Positions 25,416-35,043 are shown, counted from the stretch's first letter. The stretch is DNA of 64,000 bases from Betaproteobacteria bacterium (GCA_016720855.1 JADKJU010000002.1:496001-560000); one strand, 5' to 3'. Numbers and translations are program-made. The notes: generated by a model not told the origin, from the letters alone.

Positions 25416-26459
25416 TCAGTCGTTCGTGAACACCGTTCCGAGCTTGTCCATCTCCTCCAGCGCCCGCCCGGAACCGCGTACCACGCAGGTGAGCGGGTCG
25501 TCGGCGACGATCACCGGCAGGCCCGTCTCCTCCATGAGGAGGCGGTCGAGTTCGCGAAGGAGGGCGCCGCCGCCGGTGAGCACCATGCCCTTTTCGGCGA
25601 TGTCGGCGCCCAGTTCGGGCGGCGTCTGCTCGAGGGCGCTCTTGACGGCGGAGACGATGGAGTTGAGCGGATCGGTGAGCGCTTCGAGGATCTCGTTCGA
25701 GGAAATCGTGAACGAGCGCGGGATGCCCTCGGCGAGGTTGCGGCCCTTGACTTCCATCTCGCGCACTTCCGAGCCCGGAAAGGCGGAGCCGATGGTCTTC
25801 TTGATGTTCTCCGACGTCGATTCGCCGATGAGCATGCCGTAGTTGCGGCGGATGTAGTTGATGATGGCCTCGTCGAACTTGTCGCCGCCCACGCGAACGC
25901 TCGCGGAATAGACTATGCCGCCCAGCGAGATCACGCCCACTTCCGTGGTGCCGCCGCCGATGTCCACGACCATGGAGCCCGTGGCGTCCGCGATGGGCAG
26001 GTCCGCGCCGATGGCCGCGGCCATGGGCTCCTCGATGAGGAACACCTGCGAGGCGCCCGCGCCGATGGCGCTTTCCTTGATGGCGCGCCGCTCCACCTGC
26101 GTGGAGCCGTAGGGCACGCAGATCACGATGCGCGGGCTCGGCCGGAACCACTGGTTGTCGTGGATCTTCTTGATGAAGTACTTGAGCATCTGCTCCGTGA
26201 TCGTGAAGTCCGCGATCACGCCGTCCTTCATGGGGCGGATGGCCGTGATGTTGCCCGGCGTGCGCCCGAGCATCTGCTTGGCCGCGAGGCCCACGGCCTG
26301 GATGGTCTTCTTGCCGCTGGGGCCGCCTTCCTGGCGGATGGCGACGACCGACGGCTCGTCGAGAACGATGCCCTTGCCGCGTACGTAGATGAGCGTGTTG
26401 GCGGTGCCAAGGTCGATGGCGAGGTCGGTGGAAAAGTACTTGGAAACGAAAGAGAACAT
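25416..26459 (-). CDS. mreB: Actin-like cell-shape protein MreB
   Basis: 347 residues, standard length. Nucleotide-binding motifs LAIDLGTANTLIYV (phosphate 1), VVDIGGGTTEVGV (phosphate 2) and LTGGGALL (adenosine) are clear. It forms membrane-bound filaments that position the elongasome. The start MFSFVSKYFS at 26459 is chosen from family N-termini; the frame is open 11 codons further. It heads the minus-strand cell-wall operon and is divergent from gatC. Confidence 0.98.
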   Translation of the reverse strand: MFSFVSKYFSTDLAIDLGTANTLIYVRGKGIVLDEPSVVAIRQEGGPSGKKTIQAVGLAAKQMLGRTPGNITAIRPMKDGVIADFTITEQMLKYFIKKIHDNQWFRPSPRIVICVPYGSTQVERRAIKESAIGAGASQVFLIEEPMAAAIGADLPIADATGSMVVDIGGGTTEVGVISLGGIVYSASVRVGGDKFDEAIINYIRRNYGMLIGESTSENIKKTIGSAFPGSEVREMEVKGRNLAEGIPRSFTISSNEILEALTDPLNSIVSAVKSALEQTPPELGADIAEKGMVLTGGGALLRELDRLLMEETGLPVIVADDPLTCVVRGSGRALEEMDKLGTVFTND

Positions 26460-26514
26460 CTTGATCCGTATGAGAATTCGGGTTGAAGCCATTCCCCGGG
26501 GGGCGGGGGTCGCC

Positions 26515-26520
26515 TATAAT
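26515..26520 (+). promoter_or_regulatory. -10 box upstream of gatC
   Basis: A perfect TATAAT, 43 bases before the gatC ATG. No good -35 is present at 17 bases (TTCCCC at 26492-26497), so the promoter may be weak or activator-dependent. Confidence 0.4.
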
Positions 26521-26563
26521 AGCCCAAAATCACGATGAATTAAGGCCTTAGAGCACTTTTCGC

Positions 26564-26848
26564 ATGCTGTCCCTTGATGAAGTCCGAGCCATCGCGGAAC
26601 TCGCCCGGATCGAACTGCCCGAGACCGATGTTGCCGCAATGCAGCAGAGCCTCAACGGCATCTTCGGCCTGATCGAGCAGATGCGCGCCGTCGACACCGC
26701 CGGCGTGGAGCCCATGGCGCATGCGGTCGATGTCACGCAGCGTCTTCGCGACGATTGCGTGACGGAGCATGACCAGCACGTTCTGTTCCAGGCCGCCGCC
26801 CCGCAGGTCGAGGAAGGGCTCTACCTCGTGCCCAGGGTCATCGAGTAG
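26564..26848 (+). CDS. gatC: Asp/Glu-tRNA amidotransferase subunit C
   Basis: 94 residues, the small stabilising subunit of GatCAB, which converts Glu-tRNA(Gln) or Asp-tRNA(Asn) to the amidated form. The opening LDEVRAIAELARIEL and the closing VEEGLYLVPRVIE are typical. It begins the gatCAB operon. Confidence 0.95.
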   Translation: MLSLDEVRAIAELARIELPETDVAAMQQSLNGIFGLIEQMRAVDTAGVEPMAHAVDVTQRLRDDCVTEHDQHVLFQAAAPQVEEGLYLVPRVIE

Positions 26849-26893
26849 AAACGGCGCGGCGCGGATTGTCGCCGCGCCCCGACACGCCTGCCC

Positions 26894-28352
26894 ATGTTCG
26901 ACCTCACTCTTTCCGCACTCGCCTGCCTGCTTCGCGACCGCAAGGCCACGAGCGAGGAGCTCACGCGGCTCTTCCTCGGCCGCATCGCGACGCTCGACCC
27001 CGGCCTCAACGCGTTCATCACCGTGGACGAGGAAAAGGCGCTTGCGGCCGCGCGCGCCGCCGACCTGCGCCTCGCGAAGGGCGAGGCGGCCGCGCTCACC
27101 GGAATCCCCATCGCGCACAAGGACCTCTTCTGCGCGAAGGGATGGAAGACCACGTGCGGCTCGAAGATGCTCGCCAACTTCGTATCGCCCTACGACGCCC
27201 ACGTGGTGGAGCAGTTCGGGCGCGCGGGCGCCGTGCTGGTGGGCAAGACCAACATGGACGAGTTCGCCATGGGCTCGTCCAACGAGAACTCCTTCTTCGG
27301 ACCGGTGAGGAACCCCTGGGACCGGACGCGGGTCCCGGGGGGAAGCTCCGGCGGATCGGCCGCGGCCGTCGCCGCGCGACTGGTCCCCTGCGGCGACGGG
27401 CACCGACACCGGAGGCTCCATCCGCCAGCCCGCCTCTCTCACGGGCACCTGCGGCATCCGCCCGACCTACGGCGCGGTGTCGCGTTACGGGATGGTCGCG
27501 TTCGCCTCCTCGCTCGACCAGGGCGGCGCCTTCGGCAAGAGCGCCGAGGATCTCGCCCTGATGCTGAACGTCATGGCCGGGTTCGACGAGCGCGATTCCA
27601 CCAGCATCGAGCGGCCCCGGGAGGACTACACCCGGGACCTCGCCAAGCCCCTGGCGGGCCTGCGCGTGGGGTTGCCGAAAGAGTATTTCACGGCCGATCT
27701 GGCGCCCGATGTCGCCTCCTGCGTGATGGCGGCCGTCGGGGAGCTGAAGGCGCAGGGCGCCCGGATCGTCGAGGTGAGCCTTCCCAACCAGGCGCTCGCG
27801 GTCCCGGTGTACTACGTGATCGCGCCGGCGGAGGCGTCGTCGAACCTGTCGCGTTTCGACGGCGTGCGCTACGGGCATCGCGCGGCGCACTACGCCGACC
27901 TGAACGACATGTACCGGAAGAGCCGCGCGCAGGGCTTCGGCGCCGAGGTGAAGCGGCGCATCCTCGTGGGCGCCTACGTGCTCTCGCACGGCTACTACGA
28001 CGCCTACTACCTGCAGGCGCAGAAGGTGCGCCGCCTCATCGCGCGCGACTTCACCGAGGCCTTCGCGCATTGCGACGTTATCGCGGGCCCCGCGGCGCCC
28101 ACGGTCGCGTTCCCGATCGGCGAAAAGACGAGCGACCCGGTGCAGATGTACCTGGAGGACCTGTACACGATCTCGGTGAATCTCGCGGGCCTGCCGGGGC
28201 TCTCGGTGCCTTGCGGCTTCGGCGCGCACGGGCTCCCGGTGGGGCTGCAGCTCATCGGCAACCATTTCGACGAGGCGCGAATGCTGAACGCCGCGCACCG
28301 CTACCAGCAGGCGACCGACTGGCACCGCCGCCGTCCGCCGGGGATCGATTGA
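26894..28352 (+). CDS. gatA: Asp/Glu-tRNA amidotransferase subunit A, frameshifted
   Basis: Amidase subunit of GatCAB. The N-terminal part (26894 to about 27385) carries catalytic-triad elements: Lys in PIAHKDLF and the PGGSSGGSAAAVAA serine loop. A one-base excess in the CCCC run at 27385-27388 then shifts the frame. Downstream, the expected continuation (AATGTDTGGSIRQPA, GIRPTYGAVSRYG) is read one frame over and continues intact to the TGA at 28352. Removing one C restores a 485-residue protein of normal length. Because the uncorrected frame stays open, it runs without a stop into gatB. A sequencing or assembly error in the homopolymer is the simplest explanation, since this enzyme is usually essential. 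Confidence 0.85.
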
Positions 28353-28354
28353 CC

Positions 28355-29830
28355 ATGCGGTGGGAAGTCGTCATCGGGCTCGAAACCCACGCGCAACTGT
28401 CCACCGCGTCGAAGATCTTTTCCGGCGCCTCGACCGCGTTCGGCGCCGCCCCCAACACGCAGGCTTGCGCCGTCGATATCGCGCTTCCCGGCGTGCTGCC
28501 GGTGCTGAACAGGGCGGCGGTGGAGCGCGCCATCCGCTTCGGCCTGGCGGTGGGCGCCGCGATCGCGCCCAGGAGCATCTTCGCGCGCAAGAACTATTTC
28601 TACCCGGACCTTCCCAAGGGCTACCAGATCAGCCAGTACGAGGCGCCGGTCGTCTCCGGCGGCGAGATCCTGATCGTCGTGGAGGGCGTGGAAAAGCGCG
28701 TCCGCCTCACGCGCGCGCATCTCGAGGAGGACGCGGGGAAAAGCCTGCACGAGGATTTCCACGGCATGAGCGGCATCGACCTGAACCGCGCCGGCACGCC
28801 GCTCCTCGAGATCGTGTCCGAGCCGGACATGCGCAGCGCGAAGGAGGCGGTCGCCTATGCGAAGGTGCTGCACTCGCTCGTGCGCTGGATCGGCATCTGC
28901 GACGGCAACATGCAGGAAGGCTCCTTCCGCTGCGATGCCAACGTGTCGGTGCGGCCGTCGGGCTCCGAAACGCTCGGCACGCGCTGCGAGATCAAGAACC
29001 TCAATTCCTTCCGCTTCCTCGAAAAGGCCATCGAACACGAGGTGCACCGCCAGATTGCGCTGATCGAGGACGGCGGCAAGGTCCGCCAGGAAACGCGACT
29101 GTGGGACCCGCAGAAGGGCGAGACGCGCTCGATGCGCTCGAAGGAGGACGCGCACGACTACCGATACTTCCCGGACCCCGACCTGCTCCCCCTCGAAATC
29201 GCGCCGTCGTGGATCGAGCAAGTGAGGATGTCGCTCGGAACCTTACCGGCCGCCAGGCGCGCCAGATACAGGGACGATCTCCACCTGTCGCCGGCCGAGG
29301 CGTCCATTCTTGTTTCGTCACGGGAGGTCTCGGAGTATTTCGATCGCTCGCTCGAGCTGACACTGGCGCGTCTGCGTGGCGATGATCGATTCACGGACAC
29401 ACGTGAGCCGGGCGTGGCCAAGGCCGTGTGCAATTGGGTCGCCGGGCCGCTTTCCGCACGATTGAACGAAGAGGCCATCGATGTCGAAGGTGCCCGCGTC
29501 GGCCCTCCCGACATTGCAGCCCTGATTCATCGCAGCTTCGATCAGACGCTGAACAATCGGTCGGCGAAGGACGTGTTCGATGCGATCTGGAATGGCGAAG
29601 GCGGCGTCGATTCCATCATCGAGAAGCGGGGCCTGAAGCAGATCTCGGACACCGGCGCCATCGAGGCGATCGTGGACCGGGTGCTGGCGGCGAACGCGAA
29701 GCTGGCGGATGACTACCGGGCCGGCAGGGAAAAGGCCTTCAACGCGCTGGTGGGGCAGGTGATGAAGGCCACGCAGGGCAAGGCCAACCCCGCGCAGGCG
29801 AACGCTATCCTGAAGAAGAAACTGGGCTGA
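28355..29830 (+). CDS. gatB: Asp/Glu-tRNA amidotransferase subunit B
   Basis: 491 residues. The opening WEVVIGLETHAQL and the LPKGYQISQYE and DLNRAGTPLLEIV motifs are characteristic of GatB, which binds the tRNA and activates the glutamate. A C-terminal GatB/YqeY domain runs from about 345 to the end. The ATG at 28355 lies 2 bases after the gatA stop. Codon use is uniform along the gene apart from a slightly less GC-rich stretch near 29230-29540. Confidence 0.96.
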   Translation: MRWEVVIGLETHAQLSTASKIFSGASTAFGAAPNTQACAVDIALPGVLPVLNRAAVERAIRFGLAVGAAIAPRSIFARKNYFYPDLPKGYQISQYEAPVVSGGEILIVVEGVEKRVRLTRAHLEEDAGKSLHEDFHGMSGIDLNRAGTPLLEIVSEPDMRSAKEAVAYAKVLHSLVRWIGICDGNMQEGSFRCDANVSVRPSGSETLGTRCEIKNLNSFRFLEKAIEHEVHRQIALIEDGGKVRQETRLWDPQKGETRSMRSKEDAHDYRYFPDPDLLPLEIAPSWIEQVRMSLGTLPAARRARYRDDLHLSPAEASILVSSREVSEYFDRSLELTLARLRGDDRFTDTREPGVAKAVCNWVAGPLSARLNEEAIDVEGARVGPPDIAALIHRSFDQTLNNRSAKDVFDAIWNGEGGVDSIIEKRGLKQISDTGAIEAIVDRVLAANAKLADDYRAGREKAFNALVGQVMKATQGKANPAQANAILKKKLG

Positions 29831-29870
29831 CCTCCCCGCAGACCGGGGAAAGCACGCGCGGGCGCAAGGC

Positions 29871-30605
29871 TCAGTTGGCCGGCACGAGGTAGAGGTTGTA
29901 TTTCTTGACGCCCTGCTGCTTCGACGGGTCGCCCTTCCTGGCCGCCTCGATTTCCTTCTGGTCGCGCAGGTCCAGCTTGCCTTCGCGCTTGAGCTGCTTG
30001 AGCGCCACCCACCGCTTCTTGTCGGTCTCGTAGCGGCTTCGCACCTCCTGCATTTCCTTCTCGTACTCCACGATCGCCTTGGCGAGCACCACTTTCTCGT
30101 TCTTCGTGCGTTCGAGGTCGGACTTGAGCTGGGCCGGCGCCTCGCGGGTCTTGCCGGTCGCCTTGCTGCTCTTGCCCGCCTTGTAGAACTCCATCTCGGC
30201 TTCGAGCTCCGCCAGGCGCTTGTCGACCTCCACCGTCCGGTCCTGCGCGCTCTTCATCCGCAGCTCGATCGGCTTGAGGTTCAGGTCGCGCGAGGTGTCG
30301 ATGTCCTTTTCCGAGCTGTAGGTCGCGATCAGCGCCAGGTCCTTGCGGCGCTGCTCGGCCGCGGCCTTCTCCGCCTCCTTCAGACGCGCGGCCTCGTCGT
30401 CCCTGGCCTTGATCTGCTCGGGCGTGAGGGAGGGCTCGATCTTTCGCAGGACCATTCCCGACCGGGACATCTCGTACATCACGACGTTGGCGCACCCGGC
30501 CGGGGGCGTGTCCCCGATGTGGGTGATGCCCTTCTCGTCCTTGCACTTGTAGGCCGCCTGCGCTGCGCCAGCGGCGAAAATCGCCAAGATAAGCAGAATC
30601 CTCAT
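29871..30605 (-). CDS. DUF4124 protein with long coiled coil
   Basis: 244 residues. A signal peptide (about 1-17, ending AAQA) is followed by a DUF4124 core (AYKCKDEKGITHIGDTPP) and then by about 150 residues of charged helix rich in Glu, Lys and Arg, probably a coiled coil. It is the third DUF4124 gene in the window, longer than the tandem pair beside lipA. It lies downstream of pyrE on the same strand with a 65-base gap. Function unknown. Confidence 0.75.
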   Translation of the reverse strand: MRILLILAIFAAGAAQAAYKCKDEKGITHIGDTPPAGCANVVMYEMSRSGMVLRKIEPSLTPEQIKARDDEAARLKEAEKAAAEQRRKDLALIATYSSEKDIDTSRDLNLKPIELRMKSAQDRTVEVDKRLAELEAEMEFYKAGKSSKATGKTREAPAQLKSDLERTKNEKVVLAKAIVEYEKEMQEVRSRYETDKKRWVALKQLKREGKLDLRDQKEIEAARKGDPSKQQGVKKYNLYLVPAN

Positions 30606-30670
30606 CGCACTTTCCTTTGCGCCCGGGCCGGGCTTCTGCGAGCCCGTGCACCATCAATCCTGTTATGGGG

Positions 30671-31333
30671 TCATACCCCGTACTGCCGCCGGTACTCCTC
30701 GATCGCAGGAACTCGATCACGCAAGTCCGCCCGCCCCCGCAGGGTGGCGACGACGTCATCCAGCGTTGCAATGGCAGTCACGGGGATGCCGTAGGCCCGG
30801 CTGACTTCCTGCGTGGCGGACATCGCTGCCCGCCCCCGTTCCTGCCGGTCCAGAGCAATTAGCACGCCAGCCGGAACGGCCCCGGCGGCCCGGATCATCG
30901 CCTCCGATTCGCGTACCGAAGTCCCTGCCGAAATCACGTCGTCGATGATCAGGACCCGTCCTTCGAGCGGCGCCCCGACGATGTTCCCGCCCTCCCCGTG
31001 ATCCTTCGCTTCCTTGCGATTGAATGAAAACGGCACATTGTGACCCATTTGCGCCAGTGCAACGGCCGTCGCGCTGGCGAGCGTGATGCCCTTGTAGGCC
31101 GGCCCGAAGATGAGGTCGAAGGCGATCCCCGAGGCGAGGGCCGCCTGGGCGTAATACCGGGAGAGCTCCCCGAGGCTCGCGCCATCGCTGAAGAGGCCCG
31201 CATTGAAGAAATAGGGGGAAAGCCGCCCCGCTTTCGTCCTGAATTCCCCGAAGCGAAGCACGCCCGTCCGAATGGTGAATTCGACGAATTGGCGACGGAA
31301 ATCCTGTCCGGTGACGGTGTTGGCGGTGTCCAT
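30671..31333 (-). CDS. pyrE: Orotate phosphoribosyltransferase
   Basis: Adds PRPP ribose phosphate to orotate in pyrimidine synthesis. 220 residues. The PRPP loop VLIIDDVISAGTS lies at about 128-140 and GPAYKGITLA near 78. The ATG at 31333 is chosen; an upstream in-frame ATG at 31348 would add five residues. It is divergent from the exonuclease III gene with about 66 bases between starts. Confidence 0.95.
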   Translation of the reverse strand: MDTANTVTGQDFRRQFVEFTIRTGVLRFGEFRTKAGRLSPYFFNAGLFSDGASLGELSRYYAQAALASGIAFDLIFGPAYKGITLASATAVALAQMGHNVPFSFNRKEAKDHGEGGNIVGAPLEGRVLIIDDVISAGTSVRESEAMIRAAGAVPAGVLIALDRQERGRAAMSATQEVSRAYGIPVTAIATLDDVVATLRGRADLRDRVPAIEEYRRQYGV

Positions 31334-31399
31334 GGAGGTCGGGACCATTAGAATGCCCACTATTTTCCCCCAAACAGCCCCCAGAAAACGAGCTTTTCC

Positions 31400-32173
31400 G
31401 TGCGAATCGTCACTCTCAATGCCAACGGCATCCGGTCGGCCGCCTCCAAGGGCCTGCTCGACTGGATGAAGCGCCAGAAGGCCGACCTGGTCTGTCTCCA
31501 GGAAATCAAGGCGCAGGAGGCCGACCTCCCCGGCGAGATCCTCGCGCCCCGCAAGCTGCACGCCTTTTTCCACCCCGCCGAAAAAAAGGGCTACAGCGGC
31601 GTGGCCATCTATTCGCGCAGGGAGCCCGACCGCGTGGTGCGGGGACTGGGCATCAAGGACATCGACGCGCAGGGCCGCTACCTGCAGCTCGATTTCGGCA
31701 ACCTCTCGGTCGTTTCGCTCTACCTGCCTTCCGGTTCCTCGGGAGAGGAGGCGCAGGCGCGCAAGTTTTCCTTCATGAAGCGCTTCCTGCCGAAGCTGAA
31801 GGCGATGATGGCCTCGGGGAGGGAATTCGTCCTGTGCGGCGACTGGAACATCGCGCACAAGGAGATCGACCTGAAGAACTGGCGCTCCAACCAGAAGAAT
31901 TCCGGGTTCCTGCCGCAGGAGCGCGAGTGGCTCACCGGCGTGCTCGACAACGTGGGCTGGGTGGATGTGTTCCGCACGCTCAACCCGCTGCCGGAGCAGT
32001 ACACCTGGTGGTCCAACCGCGGGCGCGCGTGGGACAAGAACGTGGGCTGGCGCATCGATTACCACATCGCCACGCCCGGAATCGCGCGCTCGGCCGAGTA
32101 CACGCGCATCTACAAGGACGCGCGTTTCTCCGACCACGCGCCGCTCACCATCGACTACGACTTCACCCTGTAG
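31400..32173 (+). CDS. xth: Exodeoxyribonuclease III
   Basis: AP endonuclease and 3'-5' exonuclease of base-excision repair, 257 residues. Metal-binding Glu35 is in CLQEIKA, GDWNIAHKEIDL carries the catalytic Asp/Asn, and SDHAPL near the C-terminus the catalytic His. GTG start at 31400. Its TAG overlaps the GTG of the ABC-F gene. Confidence 0.94.
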   Translation: MRIVTLNANGIRSAASKGLLDWMKRQKADLVCLQEIKAQEADLPGEILAPRKLHAFFHPAEKKGYSGVAIYSRREPDRVVRGLGIKDIDAQGRYLQLDFGNLSVVSLYLPSGSSGEEAQARKFSFMKRFLPKLKAMMASGREFVLCGDWNIAHKEIDLKNWRSNQKNSGFLPQEREWLTGVLDNVGWVDVFRTLNPLPEQYTWWSNRGRAWDKNVGWRIDYHIATPGIARSAEYTRIYKDARFSDHAPLTIDYDFTL

Positions 32174-34083
32174 TGCTCAAGCTCTCCAACATCACCCTGG
32201 CGCGCGGCGCGCGCGTCCTGCTGAAGGACGCGTCCGTCACCGTCTTTCCCGGCCACCGCGTGGGGCTGGTCGGCGCCAATGGCGCCGGCAAGACGAGTCT
32301 CTTCGCGCTCATCCGGGGAGAGCTGCACCAGGACGCGGGCGAAGTGGAGTTGCCGGCGCGCTGGGTGCTGGCCCATGTCGCGCAGGAGCTGCACGACACG
32401 GACCGCGCCGCGCTCGACTTCGTGATGGACGGCGACACGGAGCTTCGCGAAGTGGAAGCGGCGATCCGGGAGGCGGAAGCGGCGCACGAGGAGGGCGAGC
32501 GCGCGGCGCTGCTCCACGGACGCTACGACGAGATCGGCGGCTACGCGGCGCGTCCGCGCGCGCAGTCGCTGATGTCCGGCCTGGGCTTCGCCCCCGAGGC
32601 AGAGGCAAGCCCGGTGGCCTTCTTCTCTGGCGGCTGGCGCATGCGCCTCAATCTCGCACGCGCCCTCATGTGCCGCTCCGACCTTCTCCTTCTCGACGAA
32701 CCCACGAACCACCTCGACCTCGATGCCGTGATGTGGCTGGAGGACTGGCTGAGAAGCTACCCCGGCGCGCTCCTCCTCATCACGCACGACCGCGAGTTCC
32801 TCGATTCCGTGGTGGACACCATCGTGCACGTGGACGCGCAGAAGCTCACGTCGTATGCGGGCAACTACTCGGCCTTCGAGCGCCAGCGCGCCGATCGTCT
32901 CGCGCAGCAGCAATCGGCGCACGAAAGGCAGCAGCGCACCGTCGCGCACCTGCATGCCTTCATCGACCGCTTCCGGGCGAAAGCCACCAAGGCTCGCCAG
33001 GCGCAAAGCCGCATCAAGGCGCTGGAGAAGCTGGAGGTCATCGCCGCCGCCCACGTGGACACGCCCTTCACCTTCGTCTTCCGCGAGCCGCCCGTGAAGC
33101 CCAAGCTGCTCTTCCGCGTGGCCGAAGCGAGCGTGGGCTACGACGGCGAGGCCGTGGTATCGGACATCGAATGGAGCGTGTACTTCGGCGAGGCCATCGG
33201 GCTTCTGGGCCCCAACGGCGCGGGCAAGTCCACGCTCCTGAAGACGATCGTGGGCGACCTGCCGCCGGTGGCCGGGACGATCATCCGCTCGCCCGACCTG
33301 CGCATCGGGTACTTCGCCCAGCACCAGGTGGAAAACCTGCGCCTGGATGAAAGCGCGATGTGGCACGTCGCACGGCTGGCCCCCGGCGTGCGCGAGCAGG
33401 AACTGCGCAACTTTCTCGGCGGATTCGATTTCCGCGGCGACCAGGTCTTCCAGCGCGTGGCCGATTTCTCGGGTGGCGAGAAGGCGCGCCTGGCGCTCGC
33501 CCTCATCGTGTGGGAGCGGCCCAACCTCCTGGTGCTGGACGAGCCCACGAACCACCTGGACATCGAGATGCGCGAGGCCCTCGCACAGGCGCTGCAGGAC
33601 TTCGAGGGCACCCTCATCGTGGTGGCGCACGATCGCCACCTGCTGGAGGCGGCAACCGACCAGTGGTGGCTGGTGGCCGACGGCGCGGTCGCGCCTTTCG
33701 AAGGCAACCTGGACGATTACCGCGAGTGGTCGCGGCGATATCGCACGCGAGGCGCCAAGCCCGACGAGCCGGGCAGGGGCGCCGATCGCAAGTCGCAGAA
33801 GCGCGCGCAAGCCGAAGCCAGGCAGAAGCTCGCCGATGCGAGGAAGCCCCTGGAGAAGAAGATCGTGGCCATCGAGAAGGAGCTGGCCAGGCTGCAACCC
33901 GAGAAGGAGTCGCTCGACGCCTGGCTTGCAACGGGCGAGGCGTACGAAGAGGCGAAGCGCGCGGAGCTTTCCGAGCGTTCGAAGCGCCATGGCGAAGTGG
34001 TCGCGCGCATCGTGCAGCTCGAGGAGGACTGGCTCTGGGCCAATGCCGCCATGGACACCGAGGTCAACCGCGTTCGCGAATGA
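32173..34083 (+). CDS. ABC-F family ATPase (YheS-like)
   Basis: 636 residues, two ABC cassettes without membrane segments. Walker A sites are GANGAGKTS (34-42) and GPNGAGKST in the second half; both cassettes have DEPTNHLDL/I Walker B motifs. The basic helical linker between them (about 245-290) is the ABC-F ribosome-tRNA motif region, and a long charged C-terminal coiled coil follows. ABC-F proteins act on stalled ribosomes; length and tail resemble YheS or Uup. The GTG start overlaps the exonuclease stop as TAGTG. Confidence 0.92.
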   Translation: MLKLSNITLARGARVLLKDASVTVFPGHRVGLVGANGAGKTSLFALIRGELHQDAGEVELPARWVLAHVAQELHDTDRAALDFVMDGDTELREVEAAIREAEAAHEEGERAALLHGRYDEIGGYAARPRAQSLMSGLGFAPEAEASPVAFFSGGWRMRLNLARALMCRSDLLLLDEPTNHLDLDAVMWLEDWLRSYPGALLLITHDREFLDSVVDTIVHVDAQKLTSYAGNYSAFERQRADRLAQQQSAHERQQRTVAHLHAFIDRFRAKATKARQAQSRIKALEKLEVIAAAHVDTPFTFVFREPPVKPKLLFRVAEASVGYDGEAVVSDIEWSVYFGEAIGLLGPNGAGKSTLLKTIVGDLPPVAGTIIRSPDLRIGYFAQHQVENLRLDESAMWHVARLAPGVREQELRNFLGGFDFRGDQVFQRVADFSGGEKARLALALIVWERPNLLVLDEPTNHLDIEMREALAQALQDFEGTLIVVAHDRHLLEAATDQWWLVADGAVAPFEGNLDDYREWSRRYRTRGAKPDEPGRGADRKSQKRAQAEARQKLADARKPLEKKIVAIEKELARLQPEKESLDAWLATGEAYEEAKRAELSERSKRHGEVVARIVQLEEDWLWANAAMDTEVNRVRE

Positions 34084-34139
34084 GCGTTGTCCGGTATGCG
34101 GCCGCGCATATCGACGCGGCCTCACCCACCGGAGGCCCC

Positions 34140-34517
34140 ATGCATCTCGAATCCGCATTGCCCATCGTGAAAGCGCTGGCGGACGGCGTGAATCCCGTCA
34201 CCGGCGAGCAGTATCCCGAAGACAGTCCCTATGCCGAGCCCCGCGCCCTTCGCGCGCTCTTCTCCGCCGTCGATCTCATGCAGCGGGAAGTGGAAAAGGA
34301 AAAGCGCCGCGAGCGCCTGCCCGCCAACTTCGGCAAGCCCTGGAACGAGGGCGAGGACCGCGCCATCGCCGTGGCCTTCGACGCGGGGGTGGCGATACCC
34401 GACATGGCCCGCAAGCATGCGCGCACGCAGGGCTCCATCCGGCTGCGGCTGGAGAAGCTCGGCAAGCTGCCGCCCTCCGGCGAGGCGCGCTACGAAACCC
34501 GCGCTATCGCGGCTTGA
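34140..34517 (+). CDS. Small protein with C-terminal helix-turn-helix
   Basis: 125 residues, no firm family. The N-terminal half looks helical (ALPIVKALADGVNPVTGE). The C-terminal half (about 68-112; WNEGEDRAIAVAFDAG, then RTQGSIRLRLEKLG) resembles the SANT-like helix-turn-helix often found at the end of helicases and endonucleases. The ATG at 34140 has GGAGG 8 bases upstream; an in-frame ATG at 34080 overlapping the ABC-F stop is an alternative. The 3' end overlaps convergent msrB by 14 bases. Confidence 0.65.
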   Translation: MHLESALPIVKALADGVNPVTGEQYPEDSPYAEPRALRALFSAVDLMQREVEKEKRRERLPANFGKPWNEGEDRAIAVAFDAGVAIPDMARKHARTQGSIRLRLEKLGKLPPSGEARYETRAIAA

Positions 34518-34896
34518 GCCTGAGCGAAGCGGAGTTCATGCAGTAGCGCTTCCCCGTGGGCTTCGGGCCGTCGTCGAACACGTGGCCGAGGTGGGCGTCG
34601 CAGTTGGAGCACACCACCTCGACGCGAGTCATGAACAGGCTCACGTCGGCCTTTTCCTCGACGGCGCCGGGCGTGACGGGCTGCCAGAACGAGGGCCAGC
34701 CGCAGCCCGGGTCGTACTTCGTCTCGGAGGTGAAGAGGTCCTGCCCGCAGCACACGCACAGGTAGGTGCCGGGCGTGTTGCAGTCGTTGTACTCGCCGGT
34801 GAAGGCGCGTTCGGTGCTGCGCTTCCTCGTCACTTCGAACTGCCGCGGGGTGAGCTGCTGCTTCCACTCTTCGTAGGTCTTCAGGATCTTGGCCAT
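34504..34896 (-). CDS. msrB: Peptide-methionine (R)-S-oxide reductase
   Basis: Repairs methionine-R-sulfoxide. 130 residues. Zinc ligands are Cys47/Cys50 and Cys96/Cys99, the catalytic cysteine is Cys119 in RYCMNSASL, and Cys65 in PGCGWPSF is the likely resolving residue. No signal peptide, so cytoplasmic. It is convergent with the preceding gene and divergent from the secreted protein gene at 35044. Confidence 0.95.
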   Translation of the reverse strand: MAKILKTYEEWKQQLTPRQFEVTRKRSTERAFTGEYNDCNTPGTYLCVCCGQDLFTSETKYDPGCGWPSFWQPVTPGAVEEKADVSLFMTRVEVVCSNCDAHLGHVFDDGPKPTGKRYCMNSASLRLKPR

Positions 34897-35043
34897 GGCG
34901 GTCTCTCGGGCGGCCCGTCCGGGCCCGGGTAAACGGGGCATTCTAGACCTCGACAGGCGGGGACGAGCAAGGTTCCGGTATCCTTCCGGCACCTCGTTGC
35001 CGCCCCTTGGCGACGACTTCGGGGTGGTAAAGGAGCCGCGAAA

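Noticed and set aside
26894..29830. Natural GatA-GatB fusion protein
   Set aside because: The GatA C-terminal two thirds are present and intact in the +1 frame, so the fused frame contains about 320 meaningless residues between the two subunits.
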